Positions 19,242-29,096 of a stretch of 64,000 nucleotides of DNA are shown here, one piece after another. Positions within the stretch are counted from its first letter, which is position 1. Every line of letters begins with the position of its first letter. The notes under the pieces are model-generated. The model worked only from the letters and a program-made list of their open reading frames with translations, did no database searches and was not told where the DNA came from. The DNA comes from Pseudomonas sihuiensis (GTDB taxonomy: Bacteria > Pseudomonadota > Gammaproteobacteria > Pseudomonadales > Pseudomonadaceae), in NCBI RefSeq assembly GCF_900106015.1, contig NZ_LT629797.1, positions 2,604,001 through 2,668,000 on the forward strand, read 5' to 3'. The position numbers and the translations under genes are program-made.

Positions 19242-19268
19242 AAAAAAGAGCCGGCATTAGACCGGCTC
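19242..19268 (-). terminator. Terminator hairpin just upstream of tsaB
   Basis: GAGCCGG (19248-19254) pairs with CCGGCTC (19262-19268). On the minus strand it is followed by a run of six T. It would stop transcripts coming from the acid-phosphatase gene. Confidence 0.7.
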
Positions 19269-19333
19269 GACAACATTTTTTCCAGCGCCATGACGGCGCC
19301 TGGCTTGCGCAGAGCGACCGACGGGCGCCCTTA

Positions 19334-19599
19334 GAGCCTGCTCAAAGTCTCGCGAGCTAGAGCAATGCAAGGCGCAACGACCAACGGGAGTAACAGCCGA
19401 AGGCTGGCCCGAAGGGTGAGCGCCAGCGAATCAAACAGGCGAGGAACGACCGGGGTCGCGTTCGACTGTACTTTTGTACATGAGCATTACTCGCTGCGCT
19501 CGCCCTGCGGGCCGTCCTGTGGACGTTCAGTGACAAGTCACGGTCCGAGCCTGTATTTAACGCGGCAGGTCCGACGCGCAGCAGACTTTGAACAGGCTC
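19334..19599. mobile_element. 266-bp MITE-like element with TTA target duplication
   Basis: Terminal inverted repeats GAGCCTGCTCAAAGTCT (19334-19350) and AGACTTTGAACAGGCTC (19583-19599) differ at one position. Both ends are flanked by TTA (19331-19333 and 19600-19602), a 3-bp direct repeat. There is no transposase ORF. Ends starting GAG with 3-bp TNA duplications are, as I recall, typical of the IS1031 group of the IS5 family, so it may be moved in trans by such an element. The right TTA is also the stop codon of the acid-phosphatase gene. Confidence 0.75.
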
Positions 19600-20361
19600 T
19601 TACCAGGGCTCGACCACCGTCTCGGCCTCCCAGCCTTTGAGCGGCGCCTTGGACCAGGTGCCGTAGCCAGCATTGGGGAACACGATCCACTCGACGCCCC
19701 ACTTGTCCGACTCTTCGGCGACAGTCTTGCGCTGCGCGTCGAGCGGTGTCTTGCGAAAACGTGCGTCGAAATCATGCAGCGTGTCGCCCAGCAGCATGAT
19801 GATCTGATGATCGGCGCTGACGATGGCGCGGCGCTCGACCTTGGGCGGCCCGAGCAGCAGAACGCTCTCCTCCGATACCTGCGGCAGGCCCAGCTTGCTC
19901 AGGGTGGCCAGGGTGTACTTCTTCTGCTCGTCGGCGCGGTCGGAGATGTAGCGAATGGTCACGCCGAGCTTGTCGGCATGCTCGAGGAATTTCTTCGCGC
20001 CGGGGATCAGCTCGGGAGTGCCGTCACGCTCCCAGGGCAGCCAGGTGTCCCAGGCGTCGTACTGGTGACAGTTGGCCAGATCGCGGGCCAGCAGCGCGCT
20101 GTTGTCGATCACGGTTTCATCGAGGTCGGTGACGATGGCCAGCTTCGATGGATCCTTCGCCGCCGCCACGGCCTTGTCGAGCTTTTCCGTGGCGATGTTG
20201 TAGGCCTGCAACTGCAGCGCCTGGATTTCCGCCGACTGCTGCTGAAAGCGCAGGCCCATGGTGAACTCGGCGACGGAACAATCCGTCGCGGTGTCGGCAA
20301 ATGCCAGCGGAGTAGCCAGCAGCGATACCGCAAGGCCCAGCCAGATGCGTTTCTCGGTCAT
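19600..20361 (-). CDS. HAD-family acid phosphatase (class B/C-like, secreted)
   Basis: A 253-aa exported phosphatase. The signal peptide ends near residue 22 (LLATPLAFA). HAD motif I is DLDETVIDNS, with Asp79 as nucleophile and Asp81 as acid/base. ISDRADE is a motif II-like segment, and LLGDTLHDFD carries the metal-binding aspartates of motif IV. This resembles 5'-nucleotidase/lipoprotein e(P4)-type enzymes, but no lipobox cysteine is seen. It should dephosphorylate nucleotides or other phosphomonoesters in the periplasm. The TAA stop lies inside the target duplication of the adjacent MITE. The original stop may have been the same codon. Confidence 0.88.
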   Translation of the reverse strand: MTEKRIWLGLAVSLLATPLAFADTATDCSVAEFTMGLRFQQQSAEIQALQLQAYNIATEKLDKAVAAAKDPSKLAIVTDLDETVIDNSALLARDLANCHQYDAWDTWLPWERDGTPELIPGAKKFLEHADKLGVTIRYISDRADEQKKYTLATLSKLGLPQVSEESVLLLGPPKVERRAIVSADHQIIMLLGDTLHDFDARFRKTPLDAQRKTVAEESDKWGVEWIVFPNAGYGTWSKAPLKGWEAETVVEPW

Positions 20362-20494
20362 TGAATGCCCTCTTCCTTATAGGTTATCGACACGCCCCGG
20401 CGCAGACCGGAGGCTGCATCGTCGATACTAGCCGGCACGCATTGCACGGCCATGCTTGAGAGCGACCTGAACGTATCAGGTTCCATAAACGAAC

Positions 20495-20514
20495 AAGGCC
20501 CCTTGCGGGGCCTT
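20495..20514 (-). terminator. Hairpin after adk
   Basis: AAGGCCCC and GGGGCCTT pair around TTGC, 28 bp beyond the adk stop codon on the minus strand. The following bases are only moderately T-rich. Confidence 0.65.
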
Positions 20515-20541
20515 GCTGCGATGACAACGGGCGATCTGGAC

Positions 20542-21207
<666 letters not shown>

Positions 21208-21412
21208 TTATGTAGTAATCGGTCGGACTCGCCTCGTGGGGCCAATCTCTTGAATGTAGTGCGGCAGCCGTAGCGGCCAAAAGGCTGCTCAAGATACACA
21301 GCGCACCCCAGGCGCACAAGCCGCCAAAAGTCGGATAAAAACCCTCCTCGCGACGGCCTGGACCTGCTTCGCGGCGCAGCTCAGGCAGCTGTCTGCCAGC
21401 GCACTGCCGCCC

Positions 21413-24049
21413 TCAGCCGGTGTTGCGCAAGCCCGCTGCAATACCCGCCACGCTGACCAGCAGCGCCTGCTCCAAAGGGCTCTCCGGCGCCTGTTCACGT
21501 TGCCGGCAGCGCGCCAGCAGCTCGGCCTGCAACAGATGCAGCGGGTCGAGGTAGGTGTTGCGCACGCTGATCGATTCCAGGGTTTCCTGATTATGTGCGA
21601 GCAGGCGCGACTGGCCAGTCAATTCCAGCACGGCAGCGCACGCCTGCGACAATAGGTCGCGTAACTGCGCACCCAGTGGCTGCAGCGACGGTTCGACCAG
21701 GCGCTCGTCATATAGGGCGGCGATATTGGCGTCCGCTTTGGTCAGGACCATTTCCAGCATGTCGATGCGGGTGCGAAAGAACGGCCATTGCTCGCGCATG
21801 CTTTTCAGCAGCTCAGCATCACCGCCTTGCAGGGCTTGTCCCAGGGCCTGCTCCCAGCCGAGCCAGGCCGGCAGCATCAGTCGCGTCTGGGTCCAGGCGA
21901 AGATCCACGGGATCGCCCGCAGGCTCTCCACACCGCCTTCGCGCCGCTTGGCCGGGCGACTGCCCAGCGGCAAGCGGCCGAGCTCCTGCTCCGGCGTGGC
22001 CTGGCGGAAATACTCGACGAACTGTGGATGCTCGCGCACCACGCCGCGATAGGCCTTCACGCCGACATCGGCAAGGCGGTCCATCATCGCCCGCCAGCTC
22101 GGCTCCGGCGCGGGTGGCGGCAGCAGCGTGGCTTCCAGCACCGCGGCCAGATAGAGGTTGAGATTCTGTTCGGCGATATCCGGCAGGCCGAACTTGAAGC
22201 GGATCATTTCCCCCTGCTCGGTGGTGCGGAAACGCCCCGCCACCGATCCCGGGGGTTGCGACAGAATGGCCGCGTGAGCAGGGCCACCGCCACGGCCAAC
22301 GGTGCCACCGCGACCATGGAACAGCAGCAGTTCGACCTGATGCTCGCGACACAGACGCACCAGTTCCTCCTGGGCGCGGTACTGCGCCCAGGCTGCGGCG
22401 GTTGTACCGGCGTCCTTGGCCGAATCGGAATAACCGATCATCACTTCCTGCGGGCCATGCAGGCGCGCGCGATAGCCGGGCAACCCCAGCAGCCGGTCGA
22501 TAACCGGCCCGGCGTGGTCCAGATCGGCCAGGGTTTCAAAAAGTGGCACCACCCGCATCGGCCGGCGCAACCCGGCCTCTTTCAGCAGCAGTTGCACGGC
22601 CAGCACGTCGGAGGCAGCACCGGCCATGGAGATCACGTAGGAGCCCAGCGATGCGGCGGGAGCGGCAGCCACCTCACGACAGGTGGCGAGCACCTCGGCA
22701 GTATCGGCCGAGGGACGATAGTCGTTCGGCAGCAGTGGCCGGCGGTTATCCAGCTCGCGCTGGAGAAAACTGAGGCGCGCCTCCTCATCCCATTCGGCGT
22801 AGCGACCGAGGCCGAGATAATCGGTGATTTCCGACATCGCCGCAGCGTGCCGGGAGGAATCCTGACGAACATCGAGGCGTACCAGAAACAGACCAAAGGT
22901 GGCTGCCCGGCGCAGGCAATCGAGCAACGGACCATCGGCAATCACACCCATGCCGCAGGCATGCAGCGACTGGTAGCAGAGCTGTAGCGGCGCCAGCAGA
23001 TCATGGTTGTCGCGCAGCACTGCAGGGCCGGGCGTCACATCGGCAGTGAGGGCCTGCTGCGCCCAGCTGCGCGTTTCGCGCAGACGCTCGCGCAGCTGCT
23101 TGAGCAAGGCACGGTACGGTTCGGCACTGTCGCCCACCTGCGCGCGCAGTTCGTCACTGGCCTGCTGCATGGACAGTTCCGCTGCCAGATTATCGACGTC
23201 GCGCAGATAGAGATCGGCGGCCATCCAGCGCGCCAGCAGCAACACCTCACGGGTCACGCGCGCGGTGACATTGGGGTTGCCGTCACGGTCACCGCCCATC
23301 CACGAGGCGAAGCGAATCGGCGCAGCCTCCAGCGGCAGACGCAGACCGGTGGCGGCTTGCAGGCTCTGATCGGCACGGCGCAGGAACTGCGGCACGGCCT
23401 GCCATAGCGAATGTTCGATGACAGCGAAGCCCCATTTGGCTTCATCCACCGGGCTGGGCCGGCTGCGACGGATTTCCTCGGTGTGCCAGGCCTCGGCGAT
23501 CAGCCGCTGCAGGCGCTGGGCGATGCGTTCACGCTCGGCTGGCAACAGATCGCTGTGATCCAGTGCCGTCAGCTGCGCGGCGATGGCATCGTATTTCTGG
23601 ATCAGCGTACGCCGCGCCACTTCGGTGGGGTGCGCTGTCAGCACCAGTTCGATGTCCAGACGCCCCAGTTGCCGCGCCAGCTCATCGCTGCCCTGCCCGG
23701 CGGCGAGCAGGCGCTCAAGCAGCTCGTCGAGCACGCGTAACTCGAACGGCTCGGGCTCACCGGCACGGCGACGACGCACACGGTGCTGCTGCTCGGCGAT
23801 GTTGGCCAGGTTGAGAAACTGATTGAAGGCCCGTGCCACCGGCAGCAGTTCGTCGTCACCCAGATCTCCCAGGGTGCTGGTCAACTGCTCGGCACCCGCG
23901 GCAGAGCCACGACGACCGGCCTTGGCCGACTTGCGTATGCGTTCGATCTTGTCGAGAAACTCGTCGCCCAACTGGGTGCTGATGGTATGCCCGAGCAGCT
24001 CGCCGAGCAGGTGCACCTCTTCACGCAGGCGCGCATCGATTTCCGCCAT
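21413..24049 (-). CDS. ppc: Phosphoenolpyruvate carboxylase
   Basis: Adds bicarbonate to PEP to form oxaloacetate, refilling the TCA cycle. The 878-aa protein has the catalytic histidine motif VLTAHPTE, the [10 protein letters not shown] strand and the glycine-rich loop [14 protein letters not shown]. It ends in ...[10 protein letters not shown], the conserved terminal pattern of [24 protein letters not shown] at the chosen start is typical, and the 63 residues upstream are not conserved-looking. It lies next to adk on the same strand, with a 223-bp gap. Confidence 0.97.
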   Translation of the reverse strand: MAEIDARLREEVHLLGELLGHTISTQLGDEFLDKIERIRKSAKAGRRGSAAGAEQLTSTLGDLGDDELLPVARAFNQFLNLANIAEQQHRVRRRRAGEPEPFELRVLDELLERLLAAGQGSDELARQLGRLDIELVLTAHPTEVARRTLIQKYDAIAAQLTALDHSDLLPAERERIAQRLQRLIAEAWHTEEIRRSRPSPVDEAKWGFAVIEHSLWQAVPQFLRRADQSLQAATGLRLPLEAAPIRFASWMGGDRDGNPNVTARVTREVLLLARWMAADLYLRDVDNLAAELSMQQASDELRAQVGDSAEPYRALLKQLRERLRETRSWAQQALTADVTPGPAVLRDNHDLLAPLQLCYQSLHACGMGVIADGPLLDCLRRAATFGLFLVRLDVRQDSSRHAAAMSEITDYLGLGRYAEWDEEARLSFLQRELDNRRPLLPNDYRPSADTAEVLATCREVAAAPAASLGSYVISMAGAASDVLAVQLLLKEAGLRRPMRVVPLFETLADLDHAGPVIDRLLGLPGYRARLHGPQEVMIGYSDSAKDAGTTAAAWAQYRAQEELVRLCREHQVELLLFHGRGGTVGRGGGPAHAAILSQPPGSVAGRFRTTEQGEMIRFKFGLPDIAEQNLNLYLAAVLEATLLPPPAPEPSWRAMMDRLADVGVKAYRGVVREHPQFVEYFRQATPEQELGRLPLGSRPAKRREGGVESLRAIPWIFAWTQTRLMLPAWLGWEQALGQALQGGDAELLKSMREQWPFFRTRIDMLEMVLTKADANIAALYDERLVEPSLQPLGAQLRDLLSQACAAVLELTGQSRLLAHNQETLESISVRNTYLDPLHLLQAELLARCRQREQAPESPLEQALLVSVAGIAAGLRNTG

Positions 24050-24216
24050 GTCGCACTCCTTCTCCTGTCCAGTGTCAACAGAGTGCCCAGCGCGCCAACT
24101 TCTTACAAGGGTGCGACGCGTACCCGGGCAGTCCTGCGTGCTGGGACTAGGCTTACTGATAGGCGTAGTGGATGCGCAAGCCGGCATCAGCCGCGCCACC
24201 CGTGAGGAGTAACGAC

Positions 24217-24561
24217 ATGAGAATTCGCGAACTGGCAAAACACTGGGAACAGAATGCCAAGGGGCACCTGACCCCGACCCGTTATCACATTCATCTGAAT
24301 GTCGAGTCGGCCGCTCGCCTGGCGGCGCTCACCGAGATGTACCCCAAGCACCACAGCGAGGAACTGCTCGGCGAACTGATCGGCGCAGCGCTTGAGGAAC
24401 TCGAAGCCAGCCTACCCTACGTGCGCGGCAGCAAGGTCGTGGCGCTGGACGAGCAAGGCGACCCGCTGTACGAGGACATAGGGCCCACACCGCGCTTTCT
24501 GGCGCTGTCGCGCAAATACCTGCGTGAACTGAGTGAACCGGGCAAAGAGACAAGCCATTGA
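24217..24561 (+). CDS. Conserved hypothetical protein, 114 aa
   Basis: A small cytoplasmic-looking protein without signal or membrane segment. The N-terminus [26 protein letters not shown] is basic and may bind nucleic acid. The middle ([22 protein letters not shown]) is a strongly amphipathic helix pair. GAGGAG about 8 bp before the ATG at 24217 supports the start. A gene of this type follows ppc divergently in other pseudomonads, as I recall (PA3688 position). Function unknown. Confidence 0.7.
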   Translation: MRIRELAKHWEQNAKGHLTPTRYHIHLNVESAARLAALTEMYPKHHSEELLGELIGAALEELEASLPYVRGSKVVALDEQGDPLYEDIGPTPRFLALSRKYLRELSEPGKETSH

Positions 24562-24802
24562 CGCCCTGAACAGCTCTTTGCGTTCGACATATTGTTCAAT
24601 TCCAGGCGTTCAGGGAGAACGTAAGTCTCCTGATCGGCCCTTTTCGCACTGACACGGCGCCTCCCCCACCTTCGGCAACGCGCGGGCGCCAGGGCCTTCC
24701 CTCGCCCCATAGAAACCCACCAAAACCTTTATATAGAAGGGCCAAAAGAGCGTTTCCAACTGCATGGAAGGCCGTGCCGCGGCCTTGTCACAGGCAAATA
24801 GT

Positions 24803-24816
24803 TGACTGACCAGTCA
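24803..24816. promoter_or_regulatory. Perfect palindrome TGACTGACCAGTCA, TetR-type operator candidate
   Basis: A 14-bp perfect palindrome about 170 bp upstream of the lipoprotein pair. The TGACyGrnCAGTCA pattern is common for TetR-family regulators of lipid and envelope genes. Confidence 0.5.
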
Positions 24817-24850
24817 TCCAGAAAATCATAAGCACGCTGTGTTTTTTTCT

Positions 24851-24878
24851 GAACTATTCGAAAAACCTGTCGGTCCCA
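24851..24878 (+). promoter_or_regulatory. Candidate AlgU (sigma-22/E) promoter
   Basis: GAACTA (24851-24856) is followed after 17 bp by TCCCA (24874-24878). This resembles the AlgU consensus GAACTT-N16/17-TCTGA. P. aeruginosa lptF is known to be AlgU-dependent, which makes the assignment reasonable, though the -10 match is poor. Confidence 0.4.
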
Positions 24879-24981
24879 ACTGCAGGCCATCGTGGCACGC
24901 CAATATCGCCAACCCCCTTGGTAGACGAGCTACACGATGGGCCAATTGCCACGGATATCGTCGTTCATAGGAGTGTTTCAA

Positions 24982-25395
24982 ATGGAGTTAGCCGCCATGA
25001 AGACCCATACCGAGAAAGCCCCGCGCAGCCGCCTGCACGGGATCAAACTGGCTGCCCTGGCACTGGGTAGCAGCCTGGTGCTGGCTGGCTGTGCGGGTAA
25101 CCCGCCCAGCGAGCAATACGCCGTGACGCAGTCTGCCGTGAACTCGGCGATCAGCGCCGGGGGTACCGAGTTTGCCGCCGTGGAAATGAAGTCCGCGCAG
25201 GACAAGCTAAAAGAGGCCGAGCTGGCCATGCACGAAAAAGAGTATGAGAAAGCCCGTCGCCTGGCTGAACAGGCCGAGTGGGATGCTCGACTCGCCGAGC
25301 GCAAGGCCCAGGCCGCCAAAGCCGAGCAGGCTTTGCAGGACGCCCGTCAGGGTGTTCAGGAACTGCGTGAGGAAGGCATGCGTAACGCTCAGTAA
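24982..25395 (+). CDS. DUF4398 lipoprotein, 137 aa
   Basis: A signal peptide with the lipobox LVLAGC, then a short linker and a long charged helix rich in Ala, Glu and Lys (KLKEAELAMHEKEYEKARRL, AEQAEWDARLAERKAQAAKA), a coiled coil typical of DUF4398. The start at 24982 is chosen because AGGAG lies about 10 bp upstream; an ATG at 24997 is possible. It lies 47 bp before the OmpA-family lipoprotein gene, and the two probably form one envelope operon. Confidence 0.85.
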   Translation: MELAAMKTHTEKAPRSRLHGIKLAALALGSSLVLAGCAGNPPSEQYAVTQSAVNSAISAGGTEFAAVEMKSAQDKLKEAELAMHEKEYEKARRLAEQAEWDARLAERKAQAAKAEQALQDARQGVQELREEGMRNAQ

Positions 25396-25442
25396 GCGGC
25401 ATGCACCCCACCCATTCGCTGACAGATCAAAGGATGAACGCC

Positions 25443-26228
25443 ATGCGTAAACACGTGATGATCCCCGCCCTTCTGGCTCTGAGCGTCGGCCTGGCCGCCT
25501 GCTCGCACCAGCCCAATGCCAACCTGGAGTCGGCGCGTAGCAACTTCTCCTCGCTGCAGAGCGATCCGCAGGCGAGCAAGGTTGCTGCGCTGGAAACCAA
25601 GGAAGCCCAGGAATGGCTGAACAAGGCCGACAAGGCCTACATGGAAAAGGAAGACGAGAAGAAGGTCGACCAACTGGCCTACCTGACCAACAAGCGCGTC
25701 GAGGTAGCCAAGCAGACCATCGTCCTGCGTAACGCCGAAGCCGAGCTGAAGAACTCCTCGGCGCAGCGCGCCCAGGCCCTGCTCGATGCTCGCGACGCGC
25801 AGATCCGCAAGTTGCAGGACAGCCTCAACGCCAAGCAGACCGAACGCGGCACCCTGGTGACCTTCGGTGACGTCCTGTTCGACTTCAACAAGGCCGAACT
25901 CAAGAGCAGCGCACTGCCCAACGTCACCCAGCTGGCACGTTTTCTCCAGGAAAACCCGGAGCGCCAGGTGATCGTCGAGGGTTATACCGACAGCGTCGGC
26001 TCGGCCAGCTACAACCAGGGCCTGTCCGAGCGTCGCGCCGAGTCCGTACGTCGCGCACTGATTCGCGCTGGCGTGGAGCCGACGCGCATCGTCGCCCAGG
26101 GTTATGGCAAGGAGTATCCGGTAGCGGACAACTCCAGTGACTCCGGTCGCGCGCAGAACCGTCGTGTGGAGGTGACCATCTCCAACGACAATCAGCCGGT
26201 CGCTCCGCGTTCGGCTACCGGAGCCTGA
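25443..26228 (+). CDS. lptF: OmpA-family outer-membrane lipoprotein, LptF-like
   Basis: A 261-aa lipoprotein with a signal peptide ending in VGLAAC (lipobox). The middle is a charged coiled-coil similar to the preceding DUF4398 protein (EWLNKADKAYMEKEDEKKVD). The C-terminal OmpA domain binds peptidoglycan diaminopimelate: LFDFNKAELK, VEGYTDSVGSASYN, LSERRAESVRRALI and GRAQNRRVEV. Length equals that of P. aeruginosa LptF, which I recall is AlgU-regulated and supports survival under envelope stress. AAAGGA 8 bp before the ATG at 25443 decides the start. A strong terminator follows at 26247-26275. Confidence 0.88.
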   Translation: MRKHVMIPALLALSVGLAACSHQPNANLESARSNFSSLQSDPQASKVAALETKEAQEWLNKADKAYMEKEDEKKVDQLAYLTNKRVEVAKQTIVLRNAEAELKNSSAQRAQALLDARDAQIRKLQDSLNAKQTERGTLVTFGDVLFDFNKAELKSSALPNVTQLARFLQENPERQVIVEGYTDSVGSASYNQGLSERRAESVRRALIRAGVEPTRIVAQGYGKEYPVADNSSDSGRAQNRRVEVTISNDNQPVAPRSATGA

Positions 26229-26246
26229 CAGCCATGCCGGAATGAA

Positions 26247-26275
26247 GAAACCCGCCTGATGGCGGGTTTCTTTTT
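26247..26275 (+). terminator. Rho-independent terminator of lptF
   Basis: GAAACCCGCC-TGAT-GGCGGGTTTC followed by five T residues. Confidence 0.93.
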
Positions 26276-26389
26276 GGTACATCGCATTTTCGCGGGGAGG
26301 ATACGCTTGACACCGAACTGGAAAGTTTGTGTGTTCTGCTGCGCTATTTATCTCCGGGCCAAGATCACTAGCGCGTCGATCTCTCGTCT

Positions 26390-26940
26390 TGGTTTCGCCC
26401 CTCACGGGCGAGTCACTTTCTCTTGCTTGCCCAAGAGAAAGTAACCAAAGAGAAGGGCACCCCACCATCCGGCCCCGGCTGCGCCGGGGTTCCCTCGCTC
26501 CATCACCACTTCAGGGGCACGCTGCGAAGGGCCATCCCTAGCCCATCGCAGCTCTCGCGACATCCATGTCGCTCAACCCCTTACGTGGCGATTCCACTCG
26601 GCCTCCTGAAGGGGGACTTGGCCGTCGTCCGTACCATCGCAGTTGAAGAGCAAAAGCAAAGGCCAGACGCCGCCAATTCCAATTCCGCAAAGATTGCGCA
26701 AGCTCGCGACCTGGTCCCCTTCAGGAGGCCGAGTGGAGGTGTTGCGTAGGGGAGCGAGCCGCATGGATGCGGCGAGAGGCTTAAAGGGCCAGGGATGGCC
26801 CTTGTAAGCCGGCCCCCGGAGCAGCACCGGAGCGAGGGAAGTTTCGCGCAGCGAAACCCGGATGTCGGGGTGCCCTTCTTTGGCACACCTTTCTTGGGCA
26901 AGCAAGAAAGGTGTGGCGCCCGTAAGGGGCGCAACCCAAA
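26390..26940. repeat. Large inverted repeat built of hairpins with covarying stems
   Basis: A gene-free stretch of about 550 bp made of two arms in inverted orientation (about 26390-26620 and 26712-26940) around a 90-bp spacer centred near 26667. Each arm carries the same ordered hairpins. Loops and linkers are conserved while stem sequences change in compensating pairs. Hairpin A is 26396-26410 versus 26916-26932. Hairpin B is 26415-26442 (11-bp stem, loop CTTGCC) versus 26884-26915 (13-bp stem, same loop). Hairpin C is 26473-26489 versus 26841-26857 (loop TGC). Hairpin E is 26529-26544 versus 26784-26803. Hairpin D is 26557-26572 versus 26758-26773. Conserved linkers include CCAAAGA...AGGGCACCCC and TTCCCTCGCTCC. 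Short ORFs across it look spurious. It may be a structured RNA or a DNA-hairpin mobile element. Confidence 0.8.
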
Positions 26941-27067
26941 CGCTCAGCACACGCGGTAATAGATAGTGCTAAGTCAGCAAGCAAGACGCACACAAACTTG
27001 CCAGTCCGGTGTGTCAACCCGCACTTTCCCCAAACTATGCGAAGAACCTTCTTTTTAGCGCCGGACC

Positions 27068-27391
27068 TTACTGCTCGAGGGCCGGGGTTTCCTGGCCGAT
27101 GCAGCGCACCGCCTGCTTCTTGTTGTCCACCAGCACGCCGGTCAGCCCCTTCTGCTGCATGTCGAACAATACCAGCACGCCATCGATGCACTGCGCCACC
27201 TGGTTGGCCGGTTTCAGCGAGACCTTGTAGTCCTCACCGGGAACGGTCTTGAGCATGGTGAAATCGGATAACAGCAGCGCATCTTCCGGTTTGGCGAAAT
27301 GCACGTAGCCGTAGTACCAGAGCACGCCAATGGTGCCGACGATGCTGGCGACACCCGTGAGGATCAGGGGGATGGGGTTACGTTCGGTCAT
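27068..27391 (-). CDS. Small membrane-anchored protein, 107 aa
   Basis: One membrane helix at about residues 8-30 (IPLILTGVASIVGTIGVLWYY), followed by a periplasmic-looking domain with two cysteines (AQCIDGVLVLF and VRCIGQETP) that could form a disulfide. The family is not recognised. Its ATG overlaps the stop of the alpha/beta hydrolase gene by 4 bp (27388-27391), so it is the last gene of that operon and probably works at the envelope with it. Confidence 0.75.
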   Translation of the reverse strand: MTERNPIPLILTGVASIVGTIGVLWYYGYVHFAKPEDALLLSDFTMLKTVPGEDYKVSLKPANQVAQCIDGVLVLFDMQQKGLTGVLVDNKKQAVRCIGQETPALEQ

Positions 27392-28281
27392 TGCGGACTC
27401 TCTGTTGCGGATTCGGTAGCCGGTCCCAGGCGCTCGACGTAGGCCTGCGGCGCGACGAAGAACGCCAGTAGCGACTGACGCCAGGCGGGCTCGGCAAAGG
27501 TTTGCACGTGCGGGCCACGGGTCGCCTGAAAGGCGCGTGGCGGGCGCGCAGCTTGATACAAACGCTGGCCATTGGAAAGCGGCACGATCGCGTCGTCAAC
27601 ACTGTGATAGATCAGCAAGGGCGCGCCTGCGAGTCGATCGATGCTGTGAATCGCGCTGTCGCCGTCCGGCACCAGCCAGGACAGCGGTACCTGCAGCGGC
27701 CAGGTCAACCAGGACTTGCTCAGCGCATGGCGGGCGACGTCGCGATAGCTGGCCGGCACACCGTCCAGTGCGATGGCCTGCAAGGTCGATTGGCGCTCGG
27801 GATGCTCGGCCAGATAATGCACGGCCAACGCACCACCGAGGCTCTGCCCGAGCAGGAAAAGCGGCGCGCCCTGCACCTGCGGCGCCTGTTCGAGCCAGAC
27901 GAAAGCGGCATCGATGTCCTGATAGACCTCCGGCAGTCGCGGCTTGCCTTCGGACAGACCGTAGCCGCGATAATCCAGCATCAGCACCTGATAGCCCTGT
28001 TCCGGCAGCCAGTGAACGCCGCCCAGGTGCCAGGCCAGGTTGCCGCCATTGCCATGCAGATGCAGCACCGTGCCCTTGACCTGCACCCCAGGCTTGGCCG
28101 GCAACCACCAGGCATGCAGACGCGTGCCATCGGCGGCACGCAGCTCGATGTCACGGTATTCCAGGCCAGCGCGAGCCGGAGTGATCGGTAAACCCGGCTC
28201 CGGGTAGAACAACAGACCGCTGCAACCGACCAACCACAGACTGGCCAGCAGCAAGACCAGTGCTCGCAGGCTACTTGCCAC
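27388..28281 (-). CDS. Alpha/beta hydrolase lipoprotein
   Basis: A 297-aa predicted lipoprotein: [13 protein letters not shown] gives a lipobox. Alpha/beta-hydrolase features are [12 protein letters not shown] (oxyanion), the nucleophile elbow GQSLGG, the acid region [10 protein letters not shown] and the histidine in [11 protein letters not shown]. This is the BEM46/ABHD13-like class of serine esterases. I start it at the GTG at 28281 because AGGAGG lies 9 bp before it; a longer ATG frame at 28320 lies inside the AIM24 gene. It overlaps the AIM24 stop by 11 bp, so translation is coupled. Substrate unknown. Confidence 0.85.
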   Translation of the reverse strand: MASSLRALVLLLASLWLVGCSGLLFYPEPGLPITPARAGLEYRDIELRAADGTRLHAWWLPAKPGVQVKGTVLHLHGNGGNLAWHLGGVHWLPEQGYQVLMLDYRGYGLSEGKPRLPEVYQDIDAAFVWLEQAPQVQGAPLFLLGQSLGGALAVHYLAEHPERQSTLQAIALDGVPASYRDVARHALSKSWLTWPLQVPLSWLVPDGDSAIHSIDRLAGAPLLIYHSVDDAIVPLSNGQRLYQAARPPRAFQATRGPHVQTFAEPAWRQSLLAFFVAPQAYVERLGPATESATESPQ

Positions 28282-29017
28282 CGGCGCGCACCTCCTCGCG
28301 CGCCTGCACGGTCGCCGCATAGACGCGCTCGGCCAGACGCGAGAACGGCAGGCTCTGAATCCACACCGTACCGGTGCCTTTGAGCGTGGTCAGCAAGATG
28401 CCTTCGCCGCCGAACAGCATGCTTTTCAGGCCGCCGGCCAAAGCGATGTCGTAATCGATGCCGCTGCTGAAGGCCACCAGGCAACCGGTATCCAGGCGCA
28501 GGGTTTCATTGTTCAGCTCCTTGCGGATCACCGTGCCACCGGCATGCACGAAGGCCAGGCCGTCACCTTCGAGCTTCTGCAGGATGAAACCCTCGCCGCC
28601 GAAGAAGCCGGCGCCCAGACGTTTGGCGAAGCTGATACCGATGCGGGTGCCATGTGCTGCGCAGAGGAAGGCGTCTTTCTGGCAGATCAAGCGCCCGCCG
28701 ATCTTCGCCAGGTCGATGGGCACCACGGTACCCGGATAAGGCGCCGCGAAGGCGACCCGCGCCTGACTCTTGCCGGCATTGCTGAAATGGGTCATGAACA
28801 GCGATTCGCCGGTGAGCATGCGTTTGCCAACGCTCCACAGCTTGCCCAGCAGACCGCTGGACGAACCGTCACCCATGCGCGTTTCGAAGCGCACGCCGTC
28901 GGTCATGTAGTTCATCGCACCGGCCTCGGCAATCACCGTCTCGCCAGGATCGAGGATGATCTCCACCGATTGCGCCGACGCGCCAAGGATTTCGTATTCG
29001 AGTTGATGGCTGGGCAC
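28271..29017 (-). CDS. AIM24 family protein (DUF124/TIGR00266)
   Basis: A 248-aa beta-rich protein of the AIM24 family. Family signs are [20 protein letters not shown], the repeated glycine loops [49 protein letters not shown] and [13 protein letters not shown]. The fold resembles a double-psi/TRAP-like barrel. Bacterial roles are unclear. The mitochondrial namesake affects inner-membrane architecture. It leads the hydrolase and small membrane protein in one operon, and a REP-like repeat lies upstream. Confidence 0.9.
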   Translation of the reverse strand: MPSHQLEYEILGASAQSVEIILDPGETVIAEAGAMNYMTDGVRFETRMGDGSSSGLLGKLWSVGKRMLTGESLFMTHFSNAGKSQARVAFAAPYPGTVVPIDLAKIGGRLICQKDAFLCAAHGTRIGISFAKRLGAGFFGGEGFILQKLEGDGLAFVHAGGTVIRKELNNETLRLDTGCLVAFSSGIDYDIALAGGLKSMLFGGEGILLTTLKGTGTVWIQSLPFSRLAERVYAATVQAREEVRAGGK

Positions 29018-29035
29018 GGGGCGGTCTCCAAGGCT

Positions 29036-29059
29036 TCCCGGATTTCATCCGGGCTACGG
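29036..29059. repeat. REP-like palindrome, CCCGGAT family
   Basis: CCCGGATTTCATCCGGG followed by CTACGG, upstream of the AIM24 gene. Same family as the inverted pair at 42154-42218. Confidence 0.6.
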
Positions 29060-29096
29060 CAGCGGTGCGCGCGGCGCACCCTAGGTGCAGTTTGAT

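Noticed and set aside
25389..26468. 359-aa open frame antisense to lptF
   Set aside because: Antisense of a gene with a clear OmpA domain and lipobox.
26423..27191. Short proteins read across the hairpin repeat
   Set aside because: Frames differ between the arms and follow the palindromes; conservation is in structure and loops, not in any protein.
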